Shown in pieces: positions 16,863 to 26,368 of a stretch of 64,000 bases of DNA. Source of the stretch: Nocardiopsis dassonvillei_B (GTDB lineage: Bacteria > Actinomycetota > Actinomycetes > Streptosporangiales > Streptosporangiaceae); the NCBI RefSeq assembly GCF_964273065.1, contig NZ_OZ186815.1, forward strand, positions 5,208,001 through 5,272,000, in the 5' to 3' direction. The notes beneath the pieces were generated by a model that did no database searches, was not told where the DNA came from, and worked only from the letters and a program-made list of their open reading frames with translations. Position 1 is the first letter of the stretch. Each line of letters starts with the position of its first letter. The position numbers and the translations under genes are program-made.

Positions 16863-19800
16863 ATGCTCGACAACGAGCCCAGCAACGGTGCAGACGACAC
16901 CGTGGGTACAACTGAAACAACCGAAACGAGGGCGGCGACGCCCCCCGTGGGGGGAGGCGAGGTGCGCGTGACCACACGCGCACCGGCCAGGGGCGTGCGC
17001 CGCGCGGCGGGACCGCCCCCCGAGCCCGACGACGTCTTCGTCCCCCCGGCCAAGCCCGTGACCACGCTCGCGGGTTCCGGTGAGGGCGGCACGGTCAAGG
17101 TCACCTCCGCCACCCCCGTGCGGCGACGCACGGTGCGCGTCGAGGACCGGCCGCCGGAGCCGGCCCCCCGGGCCGCCGAGGTCGCGCCGGAGACCGACGA
17201 GCCCCGGGCCGCCGCGCCCGAGAAGAAGACCCGCACGCGCCGCACCCGCGCGGCCGCCGCGGAGTCCTCCGAGCCGGCCGTGGCCGCTGAGGCCCCCGCC
17301 GCCGAGCCGGAGCCCCGCACCCGCACGCGCCGTTCGCGCACGCGGGCCGCCGCCGAGCCCACCGCCGCAGCCGAGGCCTCCGCCGCCTCCGGGACCGAGG
17401 AGGAACCGGAGGACGGCGCCCAGGCCGGTGCCGTCTTCCAGGCGCCCTCCATGCTCTTCCAGCCCCCCGTGGTCGCCGCCCCGCCCGCCGTCCCCGCCGT
17501 GGTCGTCGAGGACGAGGACGAGATCGAGCCGGTCGAGGACGAGGACGACGAGTCCGCCGAAGCCGAGGAGGAGTCCGCCGAGGAGACCGGCGCGGAGGAG
17601 TCCGCCGAGGAGCGGCCCGGCCGACGCCGTCGCCGCCGCGGCGGCCGGGGCCGGGGCCGTTCGCGCACCGGTGACGAGGCCGACGACGCCGAGTCCGCCG
17701 ACGAGTCCGATGAGGCCGAGGACAGGGCCGACACCGAGGACGCCTCCGAGGGCGCCGAGGAGGACGACCGCGCGGGCAGCCGCCGGCGTCGCCGCCGTCG
17801 CCGCCGCTCCGGCGGCGGGGGGAGCGACACCACCTCCGACGACCCGCCCAACACCGTGGTCCGCGTCCGCGAGCCGCGCCCGGACCGGCCCATCTCGGAC
17901 GAGGTCCAGGCCGTGCGCGGGTCCACCCGCCTGGAGGCCAAGAAGCAGCGCCGCCGAGAGGGCCGCGAGCAGGGCCGCCGCCGCGCCCCGATCGTCACCG
18001 AGTCGGAGTTCCTGGCCCGCCGCGAGGCGGTCAAGCGCGACCTGGTCATCCGCCGCACCGGCGACCGCACCCAGATCGCCGTCCTCGAGGACGACATCCT
18101 CGTCGAGCACTACGTCGACCGCGCCACCCACCGCTCCTACGTGGGCAACGTGTACCTGGGCCGGGTGCAGAACGTGCTGCCGTCGATGGAGGCCGCGTTC
18201 GTCGACATCGGCAAGGGCCGCAACGCCGTCCTGTACGCGGGCGAGGTCAACTGGGACTCCTTCGGCCTGGACGGTCAGCCCAAGCGCATCGAGTCGGTGC
18301 TCAAGTCCGGCCAGTCGGTCCTGGTGCAGGTCACCAAGGACCCTGTCGGCCACAAGGGCGCCCGCCTGACCAGCCAGATCAGCCTGCCCGGCCGCTACCT
18401 CGTGTACGTGCCCGGCGGCTCGATGACCGGCATCAGCCGCAAGCTCCCCGACAAGGAGCGCGCCCGCCTCAAGCAGATCCTCAAGAAGGTCATGCCCTCC
18501 GGCGCGGGCGTCATCGTCCGCACCGCCGCCGAGGGCGCGAGCGAGGAGGAGCTGGAGCGCGACATCTCCCGCCTGGCCAACCAGTGGGAGTCCATCAAGC
18601 GCAAGTCCAAGTCGGCCAACGCCCCCGCCCTGCTCAACAGCGAGCCGGACCTGACCATCCGGGTCGTGCGGGACGTGTTCAACGAGGACTTCTCCAGCCT
18701 GGTGGTCTCCGGCGACGAGGCCTGGGACACCGTGCACGACTACGTCGAGCACGTGGCGCCCAACCTCGCCGAGCGGGCCTCCCACTGGACCGAGGACCGC
18801 GACGTCTTCGCCGCCTACCGGATCGACGAGCAGATCAACAAGGCGCTGGAGCGCAAGGTCTGGCTGCCCAGCGGCGGCTCGCTCGTCATCGACCGCACCG
18901 AGGCGATGACGGTCGTCGACGTCAACACCGGAAAGTTCACCGGCCAGGGCGGCAACCTCGAGGAGACCGTCACCAAGAACAACCTGGAGGCGGCCGAGGA
19001 GATCGTCCGCCAGCTCCGGCTGCGCGACATCGGCGGCATCATCGTCATCGACTTCATCGACATGGTCCTGGAGTCCAACCGCGACCTGGTGCTGCGCCGG
19101 ATGCTCGAGTGCCTGTCCCGGGACCGCACCAAGCACCAGGTGGCCGAGGTCACCTCGCTGGGCCTGGTGCAGATGACCCGCAAGCGGGTCGGCCAGGGGC
19201 TGCTGGAGGCCTTCTCCCACACCTGTGAGCACTGCAGCGGACGCGGCCTGATCCTGTCCACCGACCCGGTGGAGGGCAAGGGCGGCTCCGGCGGCGGCGC
19301 GGGCGGCAACGGGCGCAAGAAGAAGGGCAAGGGCGACAAGGGCAAGGGCGAGGCCGAGCAGGCCGAGGTGCAGGACACCGCCGCCGAGGAGCCCGAGCCC
19401 GAGCCCGCCGAGCCGCAGGCCCCGGTGGCCGAGGAGGCGGCCGAGCCCGCCGCCGAGGCCGAGGGGAAGCCGGAGAAGAAGGCGGCCAGGGGCAAGAAGG
19501 CCGAGGACGCCGACGAGGCGGAGAAGGCCGAGCCCAAGCGGACCCGCAAGCGCACCTCGCGTTCGCGCAAGGCCGCCGAGGAGGCGGTCGAGACCGAGGC
19601 CGAGGAGTCGGCGACCGAGCCGCAGGAGGCCGCTCCGGCCGCCGGGGAGCCCGAGGCCGCCGAGGCCCCGGAGGCTCCGGCCGAGGAGGCACCGGCCCCG
19701 CGCCGCACCCGGCGCACCGCGACCCGCCGGACCGCCCGTGCGGCCGCCGAGGCCGTCGGCGAGCCGGAGGCCGTGACCGAGACCACCGCACCGGAGGAGG

Positions 19801-19889
19801 GCGACGAGGAGGCCGCCGAGCGGCCCAAGCGCCGCCGCACCCGGCGCACCAAGGCGGCGGCCTCGACCACCGCCGTGGACGCCGGCTGA
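16863..19889 (+). CDS. rne: Ribonuclease E/G family protein
   Basis: A 1008-aa endoribonuclease, central to mRNA decay and rRNA processing. The catalytic core spans about residues 380-800: S1 domain (SYVGNVYLGRVQNVLPSMEAA begins it), the catalytic aspartates in VVDVNTGKF and IDFIDM, and the zinc-link CEHCSGRG. Flanking this are very long N- and C-terminal arms of alternating acidic and Arg-rich low-complexity sequence (RRRRRRGGRGRG, RRTRRTATRRT), typical of actinobacterial RNase E and likely RNA/partner scaffolds. It precedes rplU-rpmA as usual. Confidence 0.95.
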   Translation: MLDNEPSNGADDTVGTTETTETRAATPPVGGGEVRVTTRAPARGVRRAAGPPPEPDDVFVPPAKPVTTLAGSGEGGTVKVTSATPVRRRTVRVEDRPPEPAPRAAEVAPETDEPRAAAPEKKTRTRRTRAAAAESSEPAVAAEAPAAEPEPRTRTRRSRTRAAAEPTAAAEASAASGTEEEPEDGAQAGAVFQAPSMLFQPPVVAAPPAVPAVVVEDEDEIEPVEDEDDESAEAEEESAEETGAEESAEERPGRRRRRRGGRGRGRSRTGDEADDAESADESDEAEDRADTEDASEGAEEDDRAGSRRRRRRRRRSGGGGSDTTSDDPPNTVVRVREPRPDRPISDEVQAVRGSTRLEAKKQRRREGREQGRRRAPIVTESEFLARREAVKRDLVIRRTGDRTQIAVLEDDILVEHYVDRATHRSYVGNVYLGRVQNVLPSMEAAFVDIGKGRNAVLYAGEVNWDSFGLDGQPKRIESVLKSGQSVLVQVTKDPVGHKGARLTSQISLPGRYLVYVPGGSMTGISRKLPDKERARLKQILKKVMPSGAGVIVRTAAEGASEEELERDISRLANQWESIKRKSKSANAPALLNSEPDLTIRVVRDVFNEDFSSLVVSGDEAWDTVHDYVEHVAPNLAERASHWTEDRDVFAAYRIDEQINKALERKVWLPSGGSLVIDRTEAMTVVDVNTGKFTGQGGNLEETVTKNNLEAAEEIVRQLRLRDIGGIIVIDFIDMVLESNRDLVLRRMLECLSRDRTKHQVAEVTSLGLVQMTRKRVGQGLLEAFSHTCEHCSGRGLILSTDPVEGKGGSGGGAGGNGRKKKGKGDKGKGEAEQAEVQDTAAEEPEPEPAEPQAPVAEEAAEPAAEAEGKPEKKAARGKKAEDADEAEKAEPKRTRKRTSRSRKAAEEAVETEAEESATEPQEAAPAAGEPEAAEAPEAPAEEAPAPRRTRRTATRRTARAAAEAVGEPEAVTETTAPEEGDEEAAERPKRRRTRRTKAAASTTAVDAG

Positions 19890-20244
19890 GCCGGAGCGGG
19901 ACGTGGGCCCGGTCCGGGCCGGGGGGCGACCCCGGCCCGGACCGCGGCACGTGTGCAGGCCCGTGGCGGGTCGGTGGTAACCTGATGGACGGTGCGTCGG
20001 CGCGCTCCGAGTGATCGCGCGCCCCGACACCAAGTGCTCTCCACGCAGGGTTTGTTTCCCTCAGATCCCCGCGCCCCGCTACAGGCAACAGTGGATCGTG
20101 GAACGAGGACTCCCCGTTGTTCCCACACGGGGCGGTCCTCCCGGCCAGCCCGCGAGGGCATCCGGCCGGACCCGGACCCCGAACACATGTCTCGGGGATG
20201 GTCCCGAGCATTATTCGTTGAGCGAGCAGGAAGAGAGTTACGCG
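19890..20244 (+). promoter_or_regulatory. rplU leader/promoter region
   Basis: 355 bp without a gene. A -10-like TAACCT lies near 19978. The leader contains two simple hairpins, CCCCGT...ACGGGG (20114-20134) and CTCGGG-gatggt-CCCGAG (20191-20208), the latter followed by an AT-richer stretch just before the ribosome site. The length suggests a structured ribosomal-protein leader, possibly autoregulatory. Confidence 0.4.
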
Positions 20245-20556
20245 GTGTACGCGATCGTGCGAGCGGGCGGCCGTCAGGAGAAGGTGTCCGTCGATGACGT
20301 CCTGAACATCGACAAGGTCTCTGCCGAGACCGGCGCCACCATCACGTGGCAGCCCATCCTCGTCGTGGAGGACGGCAACGTCGTCAGCGACACGGACAAG
20401 CTGAGCGGCTACACGGTCACCGCCGAGGTTCTCGGTGAGACCAAGGGCCCCAAGATCAACATCCTGAAGTACAAGAACAAGACCGGTTACAAGAAGCGCC
20501 AGGGTCACCGCCAGAAGCACACCCAGGTCCGCGTCACCGGCATCTCGGCGAAGTAG
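20245..20556 (+). CDS. rplU: 50S ribosomal protein L21
   Basis: A 103-aa large-subunit protein. The start YAIVRAGGRQEKV and the C-terminal KYKNKTGYKKRQGHRQKHT block are diagnostic. The GTG at 20245, 9 nt after GAAGAGAG, gives the exact family length; longer upstream frames are leader. It is coupled to rpmA, 13 bp away. Confidence 0.97.
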   Translation: MYAIVRAGGRQEKVSVDDVLNIDKVSAETGATITWQPILVVEDGNVVSDTDKLSGYTVTAEVLGETKGPKINILKYKNKTGYKKRQGHRQKHTQVRVTGISAK

Positions 20557-20569
20557 GAGGATCTGAGAG

Positions 20570-20830
20570 ATGGCACACAAGAAGGGCGCATCGTCCAGCC
20601 GCAACGGCCGCGACTCGAACGCCAAGCGCCTGGGTGTCAAGCGCTTCGGCGGCCAGGCCGTCCAGGCCGGTGAGATCCTCATCCGCCAGCGCGGCACCAA
20701 GTTCCACCCCGGCGCCAACGTGGGCCGCGGCGGCGACGACACGCTGTTCGCCCTGGTCGCCGGCGAGGTCAAGTTCGCCAACTTCCGCGGCCGCAAGGCC
20801 GTGAACATCGTTCCCGCCGCCGCCGAGTAG
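20570..20830 (+). CDS. rpmA: 50S ribosomal protein L27
   Basis: An 86-aa ribosomal protein whose N-terminal arm (AHKKGASSSRNGRDS) reaches toward the peptidyl transferase centre. It carries GQAVQAGEILIRQRGTKFHPG. No Firmicute-type cleaved leader. The strong AGGAGGATC ribosome site precedes the ATG. Confidence 0.98.
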   Translation: MAHKKGASSSRNGRDSNAKRLGVKRFGGQAVQAGEILIRQRGTKFHPGANVGRGGDDTLFALVAGEVKFANFRGRKAVNIVPAAAE

Positions 20831-20854
20831 GTCGCGCGCGGACGTTGTTCTTGC

Positions 20855-20886
20855 AGAGGCGGGCCAGGGAACACTGGCCCGCCTCT
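20855..20886 (+). terminator. Terminator after rpmA
   Basis: Perfect 13-bp stem AGAGGCGGGCCAG / CTGGCCCGCCTCT, 6-nt loop, followed by GGTGTTGT. Confidence 0.8.
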
Positions 20887-20959
20887 GGTGTTGTCACCAG
20901 GTGACGCACCCATTTCCCATCGGCCGCCCCGCGGCCGGAGCAGTGAACAGAGGAGAACC

Positions 20960-22324
20960 ATGCCCGACTTCGTCGACGAGGCGGTCTTGCACGTCAAGGC
21001 CGGGAACGGCGGGCACGGCTGCGCCTCCGTCCACCGCGAGAAGTTCAAGCCCCTGGGCGGACCCGACGGCGGCAACGGAGGCCGGGGCGGCGACGTCGTC
21101 CTGGAGGTCGACGCCCAGACCGCCACCCTGCTGGACTTCCAGCGCCGCCCGCACCGCACCGCCCAGAACGGCACCCCGGGCATGGGCGGCCACCGCAACG
21201 GCGCCAACGGCGACGACCTGGTCCTGTACGTGCCCGACGGCACCGTGGTCACCCGCTCGGACGGCGAGGTCATCGCCGACCTGGTCGGCCACGGCACCCG
21301 CCTGGTACTCGCCCAGGGCGGCAGCGGCGGCCTGGGCAACGCCGCGCTGGCCTCCAAGAAGCGCAAGGCCCCCGGCTTCGCCCTCAAGGGCGAGGAGGGC
21401 GAGGCGTTCGACGTCCGCCTGGAGATGAAGACCATCGCCGACGTCGGCCTGGTGGGCTTCCCCAGCGCCGGGAAGTCCTCGCTCATCGCCGCCATGTCGG
21501 CCGCCCGGCCCAAGATCGCCGACTACCCGTTCACCACCCTGGTCCCCAACCTCGGTGTGGTCGAGGCGGGCACCACCCAGTACGTCATCGCCGACGTGCC
21601 CGGTCTCATCCCCGGCGCCAGCGACGGCAAGGGCCTGGGCCTGGAGTTCCTTCGCCACATCGAGCGCTGCTCCACCCTGCTGCACGTCCTGGACTGCGCC
21701 ACCTACGAGCCGGGCCGCGACCCCGTCAGCGATCTGGAGGCCCTGGAGGCGGAGCTGACCGCCTACGGGACGGCCACCGGCGTCGACCTGTCCGACCGCC
21801 CGCGCATCGTCGTCCTCAACAAGGTCGACGTACCCGAGGCACGCGAGCTCGCCGAACTCGTCACGCCCATGCTCACCGAGCGCGGCCACCGCGTGCTGGA
21901 GGTCTCCGCGGCCTCCCGCGAGGGACTGCGCGAGCTGTCCTTCGCCCTGGCGGAGCAGGTCTCCGCGGCCCGCGACGCCGCCCCGGCCGCCGAGCCCACC
22001 CGCATCGTCATCCGACCCAGGATGATCGGCGACGTGCCCTTCGAGGTCGTCCCCCTGGGGAACAACGCCTTCCAGGTCCGGGGCGAGAAGCCCGCCCGCT
22101 GGGTGCGCCAGACCGACTTCTCCAACGACGAGGCCGTCGGCTACCTCGCCGAGCGGCTCAACCGCCTGGGCATCGAGGAGCAGCTGGCCAAGGCCGGGGC
22201 CACCGAGGGAGCCGAGGTCCACATCGGCACCGATGAGGACTCCGTGGTCTTCGACTGGGACCCGTCCCTGGACGCCGAGGCCGTCCCGTCCGGCCCGCGC
22301 GGGACCGACGCCCGGCTGGGCTGA
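20960..22324 (+). CDS. obgE: GTPase Obg (CgtA)
   Basis: A 454-aa essential GTPase tied to 50S assembly and the stringent response. Domains in order: Gly-rich OBG fold (1-158; GNGGHGC, GGNGGRGG), GTPase domain (G1 GFPSAGKSS near 169, G3 DVPGLIPGASDGKGLG, G4 NKVD) and the C-terminal OCT domain of Gram-positives (from about 350). The ATG at 20960 follows AGAGGAGAACC and begins with the conserved FVDEAVLHVKAGNGG. Confidence 0.97.
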   Translation: MPDFVDEAVLHVKAGNGGHGCASVHREKFKPLGGPDGGNGGRGGDVVLEVDAQTATLLDFQRRPHRTAQNGTPGMGGHRNGANGDDLVLYVPDGTVVTRSDGEVIADLVGHGTRLVLAQGGSGGLGNAALASKKRKAPGFALKGEEGEAFDVRLEMKTIADVGLVGFPSAGKSSLIAAMSAARPKIADYPFTTLVPNLGVVEAGTTQYVIADVPGLIPGASDGKGLGLEFLRHIERCSTLLHVLDCATYEPGRDPVSDLEALEAELTAYGTATGVDLSDRPRIVVLNKVDVPEARELAELVTPMLTERGHRVLEVSAASREGLRELSFALAEQVSAARDAAPAAEPTRIVIRPRMIGDVPFEVVPLGNNAFQVRGEKPARWVRQTDFSNDEAVGYLAERLNRLGIEEQLAKAGATEGAEVHIGTDEDSVVFDWDPSLDAEAVPSGPRGTDARLG

Positions 22325-22363
22325 ACCGCGCGGGGACGTACGGGCCCGGCCGAACACGCAAGA

Positions 22364-22395
22364 GGGGCGCGGCTCCGCCGAGCGGACCGCGCCCC
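22364..22395 (+). terminator. Hairpin between obgE and proB
   Basis: GGGGCGCGG / CCGCGCCCC outer stem with an inner CCGC/GCGG stem. It ends 3 nt before the ATG of proB, so it may attenuate proB expression. Confidence 0.6.
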
Positions 22396-22398
22396 CGG

Positions 22399-23577
22399 AT
22401 GGAAAGCCCCCACACGGTGCACAGCGCAGAACAACTCGAACAGACCGCCTCCCGGGAGGCCCGCGGGCGGGCGGCCGTCGCCGCCGCCCGCCGGGTCGTC
22501 GTCAAGGTGGGGTCCTCGTCGCTGACGACCCCCGACGGCCGCATCGACTCCGGCCGGATCCGGGAGCTGGTCGAGGTACTGGCGTCCCGCCGCGCCCTGG
22601 GCCAGGAGGTCATCCTGGTCTCCTCCGGTGCGGTGGCGGCGGGGATGACCCCGCTGGGGATGCGCTCCCGCCCCCGCGACCTGGCCTCCCAGCAGGCCGC
22701 CGCCAGCGTCGGCCAGGGGCTGCTGCTGGCCGCCTACACCGCCGAGCTGGCGGGGTACGGCATCAACGCCGCCCAGGTCCTGCTCACGGTGGAGGACCTG
22801 ATGCGGCGGGTGCAGCACCGCAACGCCCAGCGCACCCTGCGCCGGCTTCTGGACATCGGCGCCCTGCCCATCGTCAACGAGAACGACACCGTGGCCACCC
22901 ACGAACTGCGGTTCGGCGACAACGACCGGCTGGCGGCCCTTGTCGCGCACCTGATGAGGGCCGACGCCCTGGTCCTGCTGTCGGACGTGGACGCCCTCTA
23001 CGACGGCGACCCGGCCGACCCCGCCTCCCGGGTGGTGGGCCTGGTCTCCGGGCCCGAGGACCTGGAGGGCATCGACGTCGGCTCCACGGGCAGGCGGGGC
23101 GTGGGCACCGGTGGCATGGTCACCAAGGTCGACTCGGCGCGCATCGCGACCGAGGCGGGTGTGAACACCCTGCTCACCTCCGCCGCCAACGCCCGCGCCG
23201 CGCTGGCGGGGGAGGGGGTGGGCACGCTCTTCGCCGCCGCCTCCGGGCGGCGCCCCTCGGCCCGCCAGCTGTGGCTGGCGCATGCCACCTCGGGGCGCGG
23301 CAGCCTGGTCCTGGACCCGGGCGCGGTGTCCGCCGTGGTCGGGGACAAGGCGTCGCTGCTGCCCGCCGGGGTGGTGGACGTGTTCGGCGAGTTCAGTGCC
23401 GGGGACCCCGTGGACCTGCGCGACGAGCAGGGCACGGTGGTGGCCCGGGGCCTGGTCAACTACGACTCCGCCGAGGTGCCCGACCTCATGGGTCGCTCCA
23501 CCCGCTGGCTGGCGCGGGAGCTGGGCCCCTCCTACGAGCGCGAGCTGGTCCACCGCGACGACCTCGTGGTCCTCTGA
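22399..23577 (+). CDS. proB: Glutamate 5-kinase
   Basis: First enzyme of proline synthesis, phosphorylating the gamma-carboxyl of glutamate. It has 392 aa here: amino-acid kinase domain (VVVKVGSSSLT near residue 34, LVSSGAVAAGM, NENDTVATHELRFGDND) and C-terminal PUA domain (from about 300). The ATG at 22399 abuts a hairpin and lacks a ribosome site; an in-frame GTG at 22417 has GGAAAG 10 nt upstream and may be the real start. proA lies 3.5 kb downstream rather than adjacent. Confidence 0.93.
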   Translation: MESPHTVHSAEQLEQTASREARGRAAVAAARRVVVKVGSSSLTTPDGRIDSGRIRELVEVLASRRALGQEVILVSSGAVAAGMTPLGMRSRPRDLASQQAAASVGQGLLLAAYTAELAGYGINAAQVLLTVEDLMRRVQHRNAQRTLRRLLDIGALPIVNENDTVATHELRFGDNDRLAALVAHLMRADALVLLSDVDALYDGDPADPASRVVGLVSGPEDLEGIDVGSTGRRGVGTGGMVTKVDSARIATEAGVNTLLTSAANARAALAGEGVGTLFAAASGRRPSARQLWLAHATSGRGSLVLDPGAVSAVVGDKASLLPAGVVDVFGEFSAGDPVDLRDEQGTVVARGLVNYDSAEVPDLMGRSTRWLARELGPSYERELVHRDDLVVL

Positions 23578-23593
23578 CACCCGCCGCGTGAAC

Positions 23594-23620
23594 GCCGCCC
23601 GCGGGAACCCCGCGGGCGGC
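23594..23620 (+). terminator. Terminator after proB
   Basis: Perfect 12-bp stem GCCGCCCGCGGG / CCCGCGGGCGGC with a 3-nt loop, 16 nt past the stop. Confidence 0.75.
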
Positions 23621-23767
23621 CGGGGCGGGGGGACGCGGCTCCCGCACCGCGAGCGGGCCGCGGCGACACGGCCCGGGTGCCCGCGGATGTCCCCGGCCCG
23701 GGAGAGAATCCGGTCACAGGGACATGGAAGGGGCGGGTCTCCCGCCCCCCCGGAGAAGGAGTGCCCC

Positions 23768-24655
23768 ATGCCGAGCTTGATGGCGCGGCTGCTGTCGCTG
23801 GGGCTGCGTGTGGCACGCAAGCGCCCCATGGAGTCGGTGGAGAGCGCCCGGGAGTGGCTGTACGAGCCCAAGGACGACCCCGCGCCGCCGTACCTGGTCA
23901 CCCAGCGGCACCGGATCAGCCTGAGGACGGTCGCGGGTTTCCCCGTCTACACCGTGCTCCCCGCGGAGGAAGCGGCCCCGGACAGGGCCGTGCTGTACGT
24001 GCACGGCGGGACCTACGTCAGCGAGATCTCGGCGTGGCACTGGGTGCTCATCTCCCGGATGGCCGACACCGGCTGCCGGGTGGAGGTGCCGCTGTACGGG
24101 CTGGCACCCGAGCACACCTACCGGGAGGCCTTCCCGTTCCTGACGGAGGTCTACCGGGAGCTGTCGGCCGACGTCGACCCCGGGCGTATCGCGTTCGCGG
24201 GCGACTCCGCCGGCGGCGGGCTCGCCCTGGCCCTGGCCCAGACGCTGCCCGGCGCGGGGCTGCCGGAACCGGCCCGGCTGATCCTGGTGTCCCCGTGGGC
24301 CGACCTGACCATGTCCAACCCCGAGATCGCCGAGGTGGACGAGCGCGACCCCTGGCTGAGCCCCGTGGGGATGCTGGAGGCGGCGAAGTCCTGGTCGGGA
24401 GGGGACGACCTGGCCCTTCCCCGGCTGAGCCCGGTGTACGGGGAACTGGCGACCCTGCCGCCCATGGACCTCTACATCGGCACGCGCGACGTGCTGCTGC
24501 CGGACACCCGGCGCCTGCGGGACCTGGTGGCCGAGGTCGGGGGCACCGTCCGCCTCAGCGAGGAGGAGGGGGCCTTCCACATCTACCCCCTGGTCCCGGT
24601 CCCCGAGGGGGGACGGGCGCGCGCCCGGATCCTGCGGACCGTCCGGGACCTGTGA
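23768..24655 (+). CDS. Alpha/beta hydrolase fold-3 (HSL-type esterase)
   Basis: A 295-aa hydrolase of the hormone-sensitive-lipase family. The oxyanion motif is YVHGGTYV (HGG form), the nucleophile elbow is GDSAGGG (Ser about residue 142), and the acid Asp and His are likely in IGTRDVLLPD and EEGAFHIYP. No signal peptide. The ATG follows GGAGAAGGAG. It probably hydrolyses small esters; the physiological substrate is unknown. It lies in the proB-proA gap and ends at a shared terminator with convergent SDR genes. Confidence 0.85.
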   Translation: MPSLMARLLSLGLRVARKRPMESVESAREWLYEPKDDPAPPYLVTQRHRISLRTVAGFPVYTVLPAEEAAPDRAVLYVHGGTYVSEISAWHWVLISRMADTGCRVEVPLYGLAPEHTYREAFPFLTEVYRELSADVDPGRIAFAGDSAGGGLALALAQTLPGAGLPEPARLILVSPWADLTMSNPEIAEVDERDPWLSPVGMLEAAKSWSGGDDLALPRLSPVYGELATLPPMDLYIGTRDVLLPDTRRLRDLVAEVGGTVRLSEEEGAFHIYPLVPVPEGGRARARILRTVRDL

Positions 24656-24659
24656 ACGC

Positions 24660-24693
24660 GCCCCGCGGCGCCCGGAGGCGGGCGCCGCGGGGC
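24660..24693. terminator. Bidirectional terminator
   Basis: 14-bp perfect stem around CCCCGCGGCGCCC / GGGCGCCGCGGGG with a 6-nt loop between the convergent hydrolase and SDR genes. Confidence 0.8.
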
Positions 24694-24694
24694 C

Positions 24695-25444
24695 TCAGGC
24701 GAGGCGCCGCACCACCGACAGCGGCAGCCGCTTCATGAGGAAGCCGATCGGGACCCACGGCCAGGCCGGGACGTACGCCTTGGCCCGGCGCTTCTCGATG
24801 GCCGCGACCATGGCGCGCACGCCGGTCGCGGTGTCGACCATGAACCTCGTCCTCTGCTCCACCTTCTCGTTCATCTCCGACCTGATGTAGCCGGGGTGGA
24901 CCACCGACACGTCCACGCCGGGGATGTTCTCGGCGCGCACCCCCTCGGCGAGCGCGGAGACACCCGCCTTGGTGGCGGCGTAGACCGTCATGGACCGGCG
25001 CATACCGCGCAGCGCCGACATGGAGGAGATCACCACCAGGTGCCCGCGGCCCTGCGCCCGGAAGATCTCCAGGGCCGCCTCCACCTGGGCCAGCGCCCCC
25101 ACGAAGTTGGTCATGGCGGTCTGCCGGTTGGCGTCGAACCTGCCGGTGCCCAGTGCGGCGCCCTTGCCCAGTCCGGCGTTGACCACCACCCGGTCCACGG
25201 AGCCCAGCTCCGCGGCGAACTCGCCGAGGACCCGGAAGACGGCCTCGTCGTCGGTGACGTCCAGGGCCCTGAGCACCACGCGCCGGCCGGGGTGGGCGGA
25301 GGCGATCTCCTCGCGCAGCCCCTCCAGGCGGTCGGTACGCCGGGCGCACAGGCCCAGGTCGTAGCCGAGCGCCGCGAACTGCCGGGCCATCTCGGCCCCC
25401 AGTCCGGCGCTGGCCCCGGTGATGACGACGGTCCCCCTGCTCAC
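24695..25444 (-). CDS. Short-chain dehydrogenase/reductase
   Basis: A 249-aa NAD(P)-dependent oxidoreductase. The cofactor motif is TGASAGLG (residues 9-16), VVNAGLG is the NNAG equivalent, and the catalytic Ser-Tyr-Lys are in ISSMS and YAATKAG. The basic residues CARRTDRL after beta-2 suggest NADPH. The GTG start overlaps the upstream SDR's TGA (GTGA), so the pair is translationally coupled. The two SDRs likely act on the same lipid- or ketone-type pathway. Confidence 0.88.
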   Translation of the reverse strand: MSRGTVVITGASAGLGAEMARQFAALGYDLGLCARRTDRLEGLREEIASAHPGRRVVLRALDVTDDEAVFRVLGEFAAELGSVDRVVVNAGLGKGAALGTGRFDANRQTAMTNFVGALAQVEAALEIFRAQGRGHLVVISSMSALRGMRRSMTVYAATKAGVSALAEGVRAENIPGVDVSVVHPGYIRSEMNEKVEQRTRFMVDTATGVRAMVAAIEKRRAKAYVPAWPWVPIGFLMKRLPLSVVRRLA

Positions 25445-26265
25445 GCCCGCTCCTTCGCGGCGGAGCCGCCGACGCGCTTGAGCATCTGCCCGGCAACGGC
25501 CCGCATGGTCCGGTCGTACAGCGGGCGCGCCAGGCGCTTGGCCCAGAACCCGCCCCTCGCCTGCGCGTCGGGCAGGATCAGGTGGGTGCCCCGGTCCACG
25601 GCCCGCACGACGCGGACGGCGATGTCCCCGGCGCCCAGGTGCGACCCGTTGATGAGCTTGACGGCGCTCCTCTCCACCTCGGGGTCGCTGCCGCGCAGCG
25701 ACGACGCCAGGTTGGTCCGGAAGAACGAGGGGCACACCACCGACACCCGCACCCCGAACGGGTGGAGCTCGTGGAGCAGGGTCTCGCTGAGCGCGACCAC
25801 GGCGGCCTTGGTGGCGTTGTAGGAGCTCATCGCGGGCGGGTGGACGAGCCCGGCGGCGGAGGCGGTGTTGACGATGTGGCCCGAGCCCTGGCGCTTGAAC
25901 AGCGGGGTGAAGGTGCGGCAGCCCCGCACCACGCCGAACAGGTTGATCTCGGTGATCCAGCGCCAGTCGTCCATGCCCAGGACGTCGATGCGGCCTCCCG
26001 CGGCGACCCCGGCGTTGTTCACGAGGAGGTCCAGGCCGCCCCAGTTCTCCTCGACCCAGGCCAGGGCGTTCGCCCAGTCCTCGTCGGAGGTGACGTCCAG
26101 CCGCAGGTAGCGGGCCCCGGCGGGCAGGCCCGCGGGCGCCTCCCCGGCCAGGTCGGTGGCCAGGACGCGGTCGCCCCGGGCGCTGAACTCCGCGACGAGC
26201 GCGGCGCCCAGCCCGGAGGCGCCGCCGGTCACCAGGACGGTGCGGGGGGTGGAGGAGGTGGTCAT
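25441..26265 (-). CDS. Short-chain dehydrogenase/reductase
   Basis: A 274-aa SDR with TGGASGLG at the cofactor site, LLVNNAGVAAGG, and catalytic Ser plus YNATKAA. The DLAG acidic end of beta-2 favours NAD(H). The C-terminal FWAKRLARPLYDRTMRAVAGQ tail may be a membrane-associated helix, as in SDRs acting on hydrophobic substrates. It is first gene of the coupled pair, downstream of a promoter with a TetR-type palindrome. Confidence 0.88.
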   Translation of the reverse strand: MTTSSTPRTVLVTGGASGLGAALVAEFSARGDRVLATDLAGEAPAGLPAGARYLRLDVTSDEDWANALAWVEENWGGLDLLVNNAGVAAGGRIDVLGMDDWRWITEINLFGVVRGCRTFTPLFKRQGSGHIVNTASAAGLVHPPAMSSYNATKAAVVALSETLLHELHPFGVRVSVVCPSFFRTNLASSLRGSDPEVERSAVKLINGSHLGAGDIAVRVVRAVDRGTHLILPDAQARGGFWAKRLARPLYDRTMRAVAGQMLKRVGGSAAKERA

Positions 26266-26368
26266 GTCCGGCTCCGTGTTCCATAGGTCGGCTGTCGGAC
26301 GACGGGAGCCCGGTGCGCCAGGTCGGGCCCGTCGGTGGACGCCCCGCCGGGGGCGTGCCGTGCACCGA

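Noticed and set aside
16299..20033. Very long minus-strand open frame opposite rne
   Set aside because: A shadow of the GC-rich RNase E low-complexity arms; composition is Leu/Gly/Arg only and it crosses several well-supported genes.
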